From DAHUYF01 sp963838385 (GTDB lineage Bacteria > Pseudomonadota > Alphaproteobacteria > ATCC43930 > CGMCC-115725), in NCBI GenBank assembly GCA_963838385.1, contig CAWIRE010000006.1, positions 744,001-808,000 on the forward strand: DNA of 64,000 bases, in the 5' to 3' direction. Below the pieces are notes generated by a model. The model did not search any database. It saw nothing but the letters and a program-made list of their open reading frames with translations, and was not told the DNA's origin. The position numbers and the translations under genes were made by a program. Shown here in pieces: positions 58,757 to 64,000 of the stretch (its first letter is position 1; each line of letters opens with the position of its first letter).

Positions 58757-60028
58757 ACAGCTGTCCGGTTCGGTTTTTGTGGACGAAGCGCATGGCGTTG
58801 ATTCTACTCGGTCCTGGACGTTGCCAAACGTTCCCGGACACGAAACGAGGACCAGCGCCATGCGGCATCAGAATAGCGTATTTCATGGTGTTCTTAAGCA
58901 CGTTCCGTGGCCGGTGTTCGACCGGGTGGTAGAAGCCCATGCGGCTGATGCGCGAGTCCGCCGGCTGACGACGAAGAGCCAGTTTGCGGCGCTGCTTTAT
59001 GGACAGCTGTCGGGTGCCTTGAGCCTGCGCGAGATCGTGGGCGGGCTGGAGAGCCACGCGGACCGGCTCTACCATCTCGGTGTCGAGCCGCCACGGCGCT
59101 CGACCCTGAGCGATGCCAACGCCGGGCGGCCGGCGGCGGTTTTCGCGGAGCTTCTGGCGGTACTGATGGCGCAGGCCCATCGCGGCCTGCGGCGCAAGCT
59201 TAGCGAGACTGTCTATCTCATCGACGCCACAGGCGTGCGGCTGACCGGGTACAGCGCCGACTGGGCTCGGTTCTCGGCCGGGGTATGCGGTGCCAAAGTC
59301 CATGTCATCTACGATGCCGACGCCGATCGTCCGATCTATGCCGCGGTCAGCGCGGCCAACGTCACCGACATCAGCGTTGCGCAACAAATGCCGATCGAAG
59401 CCGGAGCCACCTATGTCTTCGACCTCGGTTACTACGACTACGGCTGGTGGGCGAAGCTCGACGCGGCGCAATGCCGCATCGTGACCCGCTTTAAGTCCAA
59501 CAGCCCGCTCGAACTCATCGAGGAGCTGCCCGTCGCCCAGGGCAGCGAAATCCTCAGTGATCGCATCGGCTTCCTCCCCGCGCGCCAGTGCAACAACCGG
59601 CGCAACCCCATGCAACACGCCGTGCGCGAGGTCCGGGTCATGACCGAGGCGGGCAAGATCTTGCGCCTGCTGAGCAATGATCTCGATGCAACGGCGCGGG
59701 AGATCGCCGATCTTTACAAGCGCCGCTGGGCGATCGAGCTGTTCTTCCGCTGGGTCAAGCAGACCTTGAAGATCACCCGCTTCCTTGGCATTTCCGAAAA
59801 CGCCGTCCGCACTCAGATCGCGGTGGCGCTGATTGCCTTCCTCCTGCTTCGCCTCGCTCAGGCGACACAATCCGCCATTCGAAGCCCTCTCGCCTTCGCC
59901 AGACTGGTTCGCGCCAACCTGATGCACCGCAGGCCCATCGATCGACTGTTGCAGCTCGATCCACCCCCGCAGATCAACGGCGCTCAAATGGCCCTCCAAT
60001 GGAACTGAAACCCGAACCGGACAGCCGT
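58757..60028 (+). mobile_element. IS4-family insertion sequence, intact, 1272 bp
   Basis: The ends are inverted repeats: left ACAGCTGTCCGGTTCGG and, read on the other strand, right ACGGCTGTCCGGTTCGG. An 11-bp target duplication GGGCTTGGCCC flanks it at 58746-58756 and 60029-60039; IS4-family elements typically duplicate 10-13 bp. It carries one full-length transposase gene. Without the element the flanks rejoin as ATGGCCGGGCTTGGCCCGGCCAT, an intergenic palindrome. The perfect duplication and intact gene indicate a recent insertion. Confidence 0.92.
58860..60008 (+). CDS. IS4-family DDE transposase
   Basis: A 382-residue transposase. The N-terminal part MRHQNSVFHGVLKHVPWPVF is the DUF4372 region; the catalytic core has the first Asp in YLIDATGVRL, the second in YVFDLGYYDYGWW and the final Glu in YKRRWAIELFFRWVKQ, which fits the IS4 YREK signature (Y-2-R-3-E-6-K). 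The ATG at 58860 matches family starts; an upstream in-frame ATG at 58740 lies outside the element and is rejected. It looks functional. Confidence 0.93.
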   Translation: MRHQNSVFHGVLKHVPWPVFDRVVEAHAADARVRRLTTKSQFAALLYGQLSGALSLREIVGGLESHADRLYHLGVEPPRRSTLSDANAGRPAAVFAELLAVLMAQAHRGLRRKLSETVYLIDATGVRLTGYSADWARFSAGVCGAKVHVIYDADADRPIYAAVSAANVTDISVAQQMPIEAGATYVFDLGYYDYGWWAKLDAAQCRIVTRFKSNSPLELIEELPVAQGSEILSDRIGFLPARQCNNRRNPMQHAVREVRVMTEAGKILRLLSNDLDATAREIADLYKRRWAIELFFRWVKQTLKITRFLGISENAVRTQIAVALIAFLLLRLAQATQSAIRSPLAFARLVRANLMHRRPIDRLLQLDPPPQINGAQMALQWN

Positions 60029-60048
60029 GGGCTTGGCCCGGCCATCCA
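60029..60048. repeat. Right half of the interrupted intergenic palindrome with target duplication
   Basis: GGGCTTGGCCC (60029-60039) repeats the sequence at 58746-58756, and GGCCAT continues the palindrome begun by ATGGCC at 58740. Further on, GTGGATGCCCGGG and CCCGGGCATGACG near 60074-60117 form another intergenic palindrome of the same general type. Confidence 0.7.
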
Positions 60049-60203
60049 TCTTGCCGCACGCTCGTCGAAAGACGTGGATGCCCGGGACTCGGCCTTCGGC
60101 AGGCCCGGGCATGACGATCGGGGGGATTTGTGATGATCGGACGAGCGTCAGGAGTATCAGAGATACCGACAGCGCTGCGGGCGGCCTGACGATGGCGATC
60201 GGG

Positions 60204-60641
60204 TCAGGGCGGGCGCGATGGGATTTTGACGATCGCCTCGCCCTCGAGGACGACGGTGTCGCCCACCGTGCATTTGCACAGCAGCTTCGCCCGGTGCCGG
60301 TCCGCGATCAGCTCGACCACCTCCACCGACGCCGTGACCGTGTCGCCGATCCTCACCGGCGCCTTGAAATTCAGGAGCTGCGAAATGTAGATGGCGCCGG
60401 GCCCCGGCAATCTCGTCCCGATGACGGCGGAGATCAGCCCGGCGGTGTAGAGGCCATGCGCGATCCGCCCCTTGAACGGCGTTTTCGCCGCGAAATGCTC
60501 CGACAGGTGAATCGGGTTCCGGTCGCCGGTGATCTCCGCGAAGCCCACGACGTCGGACGATTTGACCGTCTTGGCGTAGGTCTCGCTCATGCCGACGCGC
60601 AGATCCTCGAAATAGAGCGTCTGGAACGGCGGCAGCGTCAC
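60204..60641 (-). CDS. phaJ: MaoC-like (R)-specific enoyl-CoA hydratase
   Basis: A 145-residue hotdog-fold hydratase. The hydratase-2 motif is VVGFAEITGDRNPIHLSEHF, with catalytic Asp and His in GDRNPIH, followed by FKGRIAHGLYTAGLISAVIG. Proteins of this size resemble PhaJ, which supplies (R)-3-hydroxyacyl-CoA for polyester synthesis. It begins at GTG 60641 with GAGG upstream; the longer in-frame extension would overlap the divergent small lipoprotein and is Arg-rich nonsense. Confidence 0.83.
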   Translation of the reverse strand: MTLPPFQTLYFEDLRVGMSETYAKTVKSSDVVGFAEITGDRNPIHLSEHFAAKTPFKGRIAHGLYTAGLISAVIGTRLPGPGAIYISQLLNFKAPVRIGDTVTASVEVVELIADRHRAKLLCKCTVGDTVVLEGEAIVKIPSRPP

Positions 60642-60904
60642 GGGCGACCTCGCGGGGGCGTTTCGGCGGGCGGCCGATACGCTATCACAAAGCATGGCGA
60701 TCGGCCGAGCCGGCGCCGGGACAGGGGGGCGACGCGACGTCCGCGCCGGTCGGCGTCGCGCAGCCCCCTCTTCACGCGTTTGTGCGCCGGCGACGCTCGC
60801 CAAACGGCGGGCGTCGAGTTGAAGATCGCCAGCCAGGCCGCATCGCGGCTCGAGCGACGGCGTCGCACCTGCCTTGACCTTTGCGTGGCCCGAGGGAGGG
60901 CGCG

Positions 60905-61057
60905 ATGGAACCCAAACGACGGTCCCGGGCGGCAAGACGCGCGGCGCTTCTCGCCTCGACCGCGATCATCGCCTTGCTGACCGGCTGCCAATCTCCCAAC
61001 GGCGCCCCTGCGCCGACCGATCACGGGGGCTATAGCTTCGGCGGCCCCGCCTGGTAA
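60905..61057 (+). CDS. Small lipoprotein, 50 residues
   Basis: After the site GAGGGAGG comes ATG and a 50-residue precursor: MEPKRRSRAARRAALLASTA, a hydrophobic run and lipobox LLTGC, then a short mature peptide rich in Pro, Gly and Ala ending SFGGPAW. Basic N-terminus, hydrophobic core and cysteine are all present, so a lipid-anchored small protein is likely. Divergent from phaJ and convergent with the hydratase. Function unknown. Confidence 0.6.
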   Translation: MEPKRRSRAARRAALLASTAIIALLTGCQSPNGAPAPTDHGGYSFGGPAW

Positions 61058-61080
61058 GGCGACATCGCGCCGGATCGGCG

Positions 61081-61884
61081 TCAGCGGAAAGAAGCGCTGG
61101 CCTCGCCGAGCCTGTCGAAGCGCACCGTCACGGTATCGCCCGGGTTCGGCCATTGCGTCGCGACGACGCTGCCCGTCTGCACGATCATGCCGCGGCGGAG
61201 CGCCCGCCCGCGCGCCGCGACGGTATTGGCGACCCAGGCCAGCGCGTGCAGCGGATGGCCGTTCATCACATCGCCGCCGCGGCCGCTTCCGATCTCCGTT
61301 CCGTTGATCGCGAGCGTTCCGGTCATGGCGGCAAGGTCGAGCGCCCGCCACCCGGCGACCGCCTCGCCCAGCACGCAGCCCGCGTTCCAGGCATTGTTGG
61401 CGATGAGGCCGCGGCCGCCGACGCGCTTGTATTCGTCGCAGCCGTGATCCTCGATGAGCTCGATCGACGCCATGCAGGCCTCGACCGCGTCGGCCGCCTC
61501 TGCCGCCTCATAGGGCCGCCCGCGCGGCGGCAGATCGGCGCCGAGCCGCATCGCGATCTCGCATTCGACGGCGATGCGCGTGTAGTCGTCATGGCGCAGC
61601 TCGGCCGGCGAGCGATGCACGGTGCGGGCAAAGATCGCGCCGGCGATCGAATGATCGATGCCCATGAGCTGCTGCATCACCGGCGTCGTCAGCGCGATCT
61701 TGTAGCCGGCGATGGCGCCGCGCTCGGCGGCGAGGAGCGCCTGCAGCGCCTCCTGCATCTGATAGGCCTCCGCGACGCTGGCCTCGTCGATCTCGCGCGG
61801 CGTAGGCCCCAGCGTCTTCCGGCCGTGATGGATGTCGTAGTAATACCGCGCCGCGCGGCCGATGCGACCGGGATCGCCCGCCAT
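61081..61884 (-). CDS. 2-keto-4-pentenoate hydratase family protein
   Basis: A 267-residue protein of the MhpD/2-oxopent-4-enoate hydratase type, used in meta-cleavage pathways of aromatic compounds. Conserved parts include AYQMQEALQALLAAERGAIA, GYKIALTTPVMQQLMGIDHS, VECEIAMRLGADLP with metal-binding acids, and GSGRGGDVMNGHPLHALAWV. ATG 61884 follows GGGAGGCACGGC. No other aromatic degradation gene lies near, so the exact substrate is open (fumarylacetoacetate-fold relatives exist). Confidence 0.82.
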   Translation of the reverse strand: MAGDPGRIGRAARYYYDIHHGRKTLGPTPREIDEASVAEAYQMQEALQALLAAERGAIAGYKIALTTPVMQQLMGIDHSIAGAIFARTVHRSPAELRHDDYTRIAVECEIAMRLGADLPPRGRPYEAAEAADAVEACMASIELIEDHGCDEYKRVGGRGLIANNAWNAGCVLGEAVAGWRALDLAAMTGTLAINGTEIGSGRGGDVMNGHPLHALAWVANTVAARGRALRRGMIVQTGSVVATQWPNPGDTVTVRFDRLGEASASFR

Positions 61885-61978
61885 GCCGTGCCTCCCTCGC
61901 CCGGCCGCGATGATGGACGCCGCGCGGTTGCCGCGCAAGCGCCGCCGGGGAAGCGTCAGCCGCCCGAAAAATCCCGGG

Positions 61979-62290
61979 TCAGAGCAGAGTTGGTCGCCGG
62001 ATGCCGGCCTCGGCGGCTGGTGCCAGCTCCCGCTCGCCCTTCGACCGACCATACTCCAGCTTGTCGGCCTCTTCCTCCAGGTCGACAATGACCTCGCGCA
62101 ATGTGTCGGTAAGGCCGCCATCGAACACGCTGCACTCGTTCAGGATGCGGCGAAACTCGCGTGCCAGTTCGCGCAGCCGCGCGACGCGCTTCTGCCGATC
62201 GTGCATCGCGGCACAGTGAGCGGCCGGCGCGAGCAGGAATGTCCATGCATCGCCATGGTCGAACGCGCCGGAGCGCACCGACGTGATCAT
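61979..62290 (-). CDS. Hypothetical helical protein, 103 residues
   Basis: A soluble protein starting MITSVRSGAFDHGDAWTFLL, with a long charged helix (DRQKRVARLRELAREFRRIL, LREVIVDLEEEADKLEYG) likely to form a coiled coil. No family is recognised. A longer in-frame start at 62338 is less likely on composition. It lies 94 nt upstream of the keto-pentenoate hydratase on the same strand. Confidence 0.55.
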   Translation of the reverse strand: MITSVRSGAFDHGDAWTFLLAPAAHCAAMHDRQKRVARLRELAREFRRILNECSVFDGGLTDTLREVIVDLEEEADKLEYGRSKGERELAPAAEAGIRRPTLL

Positions 62291-62493
62291 CACTTGAATG
62301 CTCCTCGATGTAGCGGCGGCGTGATCGGCCGCACCCATGTCGCGAAGTTAGATGACGGTTCGATGAAGGTTAAGGTCGGCGGCCGCGAATAGACCATTTG
62401 CGAACAGCGATGAATTGGCGCTTGGCGCCGCCGGTCATCAACCGCAGGACATCAGGGTCGGATGATGTTCAACCGTCGCCGGGCGCACGGGCG

Positions 62494-62889
62494 TTATTTC
62501 TGCACAAGCAGCCCATCCCCATGGACGTACCAATCGGCACGTGACGACCAATGAACGTGACGGTCGGGGGCGGCGCCAAGCGGTTCATCGAAGCCTCCGG
62601 CAGGAACGATCGCCTCGCGCCCGCTGCCGGTCAGGTGCGGCATGGGGCTGCCGCACGTCTTGCAGAACGCCGTCGCGAAGCTTCGCGCCCGCGGCAGGTC
62701 GAAGCGCACGACGGACGCTTCTCCCCGCAGCCATCGCAGCGCCGAGGCTTTCACGATCACCTCGCAGGAATGCGCCGTTCCGGTGGCTTTCCGGCAACGC
62801 GAGCAATGGCAGTTCAGGAAGAGATCGAAGGGTCCCTCGACCTCGAACGCAATCTCGCCACAGAGGCAGCTCCCCCGGAATGTCGCCAT
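62494..62889 (-). CDS. GFA family (Gfa/CENP-V-like) zinc protein
   Basis: A 131-residue member of the glutathione-dependent formaldehyde-activating (GFA) family. Zinc cysteines appear as GSCLCGEIAFEVEGP, LNCHCSRCRKATGTAHS and FCKTCGSPMPHLTG, the complete family pattern. Most such proteins are not true formaldehyde enzymes and their activity is unknown. It is divergent from the DinB-like gene. Confidence 0.88.
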   Translation of the reverse strand: MATFRGSCLCGEIAFEVEGPFDLFLNCHCSRCRKATGTAHSCEVIVKASALRWLRGEASVVRFDLPRARSFATAFCKTCGSPMPHLTGSGREAIVPAGGFDEPLGAAPDRHVHWSSRADWYVHGDGLLVQK

Positions 62890-62994
62890 TCTCGTCTCCT
62901 GAGAAATTGGGTCAGCGTAGACCTAACTGCCGCCGATCGAGATCGAGTAAAGTCGCGTTGCAGGGCTGACGCCGCGCCATCCCGGAGGAGAAGC

Positions 62995-63573
62995 ATGCCT
63001 GCCTCGCTCGTCGGCACCTTCCGCGCCATGGCCTACAGCAATGCCTGGGCGAACCATCGCCTGCTCGCCGCCTGTGCCCGACTGACGCAAGCGGAGTTCG
63101 AGGCGTCGCGCACGAGCTTCTTCCCCTCTCTCAAGGCGACGCTCAACCACATCCTGATCGTCGACTGGTTCTACGTCGACAGCCTGGAAGGCGGCCGGCT
63201 CGGACCCGAGGCGTGGGCCGATCCGGCGCCCTGTGCCGTGGTTGCGGCCCTGCAGCAGGAGCAGGCGGCCGTCGATCGTCGCCTGATCGCCGTCTGCGCA
63301 GCGCTGACCGAAGCCTCCTTGAGCGGCGAGGTGCGCGTCAACCGCGGCGACGCCGGGATCCAGGTAGAACGCCGCGATCGGCTGCTCCTGCACCTGTTCC
63401 AGCATCAGATCCACCATCGCGGCCAAGCCCACGCGATGCTCGCCGGCACGACCGTAGCGCCGCCGCAGCTCGATGAGTTCTTCTCCGCGGCCGAGGCGCC
63501 GTTGCGCGTCGCCGAGTTCGCCGCGCTCGGATGGAGCGAGGCAACGGTGTGGGACGCCAAGAGCTGCCGTTAG
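62995..63573 (+). CDS. DinB-family protein
   Basis: A 192-residue four-helix DinB/YfiT-type protein. AYSNAWANHRLLAACARLTQ, LNHILIVDWFYVDSLEGGRL and LHLFQHQIHHRGQAHAMLAG carry the three metal-ligand histidines of the fold. These proteins are metal-dependent thiol-related enzymes or of unknown function. The ATG at 62995 is decided by GGAGGAG directly upstream. Confidence 0.88.
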   Translation: MPASLVGTFRAMAYSNAWANHRLLAACARLTQAEFEASRTSFFPSLKATLNHILIVDWFYVDSLEGGRLGPEAWADPAPCAVVAALQQEQAAVDRRLIAVCAALTEASLSGEVRVNRGDAGIQVERRDRLLLHLFQHQIHHRGQAHAMLAGTTVAPPQLDEFFSAAEAPLRVAEFAALGWSEATVWDAKSCR

Positions 63574-63640
63574 ACCATTTCGTGAGCCCCATGGCGCCGG
63601 TCGAGCAACTGCAAGAAGAAATGGGAAGAAATGGGGCGCA

Positions 63641-63826
63641 CTAGCCGAACGCCAGGCGCCCATCCGTCCCGCCGCCGGTCATCGACCGGATGTCCAGCAA
63701 CAGCGCCTCGCGCTGGAATTCCCGGGCGAGCCGCCGCAGCTCCTCCTTGATCAGATCCTCGGTCGCCAGCTCCGCCAGTTTCCAGCATTGCCGCGCCCGC
63801 TCTCTGAGATAACCCGCATCACTCAT
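63641..63826 (-). CDS. Small helical hypothetical protein, 61 residues
   Basis: A short helical protein, MSDAGYLRERARQCWKLAEL then ATEDLIKEELRRLAREFQRE, of a type common and multicopy in alphaproteobacteria; function unknown. ATG 63826 is preferred over longer in-frame starts, whose extensions are Arg/Gly-rich. The last 174 bases of the window hold no supported gene. Confidence 0.65.
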   Translation of the reverse strand: MSDAGYLRERARQCWKLAELATEDLIKEELRRLAREFQREALLLDIRSMTGGGTDGRLAFG

Positions 63827-64000
63827 GATCCCGTCCCTCCCGGCGCCACCCTCTCGCAAGCCCGGCCGCCGTGGAGATGGCATAAAAGAGGCAGCGCGCG
63901 ATTTGCGCACAGTGTAACCGCGGCGCCACAACCCGCCGCGACCGCGCCGCGCCAGGGCCAAGGACGCGCCGAGTTGAGACCAAGCTCAGCGGTCGAAGAG

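Noticed and set aside
58740..58859. Transposase start at the upstream ATG 58740
   Set aside because: It lies outside the insertion sequence, in the target palindrome, so it cannot belong to the mobile gene.

Overview
This window is very GC-rich chromosomal DNA with tightly packed genes, frequent ATGA/GTGA stop-start overlaps and many GTG or TTG starts. The gene families (CO-dehydrogenase-type molybdenum hydroxylase cluster, Anbu proteasome operon, LigE-like glutathione transferase, PHA-type MaoC hydratase, DUF1275, CbpM/CbpA) and the palindromic intergenic repeats fit a free-living, metabolically versatile alphaproteobacterium. There is no rRNA, tRNA or other taxonomic marker, so the genus is left open. 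I saw no CRISPR array, prophage or replication origin.

Layout. 1-6.1 kb: 3' end of a molybdenum hydroxylase (CO dehydrogenase family) operon with coxL end, coxM, coxD, coxE, two XdhC/CoxI half-proteins and a MoeA-MobA fusion. 6.2-14.4 kb: mixed housekeeping and sensing genes (secreted hydrolase, glutathione transferase, orphan ABC binding protein, chemoreceptor, CbpM/CbpA chaperone pair, response regulator). 14.6-19.3 kb: an Anbu-type operon: circularly permuted ATP-grasp, alpha-E, transglutaminase, Anbu proteasome-like protease and a GntR regulator. 20.9-29.8 kb: a divergent nitrogen-scavenging locus with allophanate hydrolase on one side and a BMP-type ABC transporter, formamidase, a biuret-hydrolase-like isochorismatase and a cupin on the other. 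29.9-38.2 kb: mixed transporters, short-chain dehydrogenase, inositol-monophosphatase family protein, cold shock protein and small envelope proteins. 38.3-44 kb: divergent MarR/thiolase pair followed by panE, a MATE pump, a PilZ protein and panB. 44-47.6 kb: rutE and rutA for uracil breakdown plus a second isochorismatase-type amidase. 47.6-58.7 kb: phosphoketolase, GNAT/flavodoxin-reductase, AhpD-like protein, MocR/PdxR regulator, soluble chemoreceptor, lipoproteins, a TetR unit and an acyltransferase. 58.7-60.0 kb: an intact IS4-family insertion sequence. 60.2-63.9 kb: PhaJ-like hydratase, 2-keto-4-pentenoate hydratase and small proteins.

The most coherent biology is nitrogen scavenging. 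I find four sequences matching sigma-54 promoters (GG and GC exactly 10 nt apart): a divergent pair between the allophanate hydrolase and the BMP transporter operon, one before rutE and one before rutA. This suggests that biuret/formamide and pyrimidine nitrogen are released by one NtrC/RpoN response. The second notable system is the Anbu/ATP-grasp operon.

A caution on quality: five loci in the window show an apparent single-base insertion, six insertions in all (alpha-E, Anbu, a Tat cupin, an MFS transporter twice, and the GNAT/reductase junction). All are in the same direction and several sit in homopolymers. That looks more like a systematic sequencing or assembly artefact than gene decay, and it should be resolved before calling these pseudogenes.
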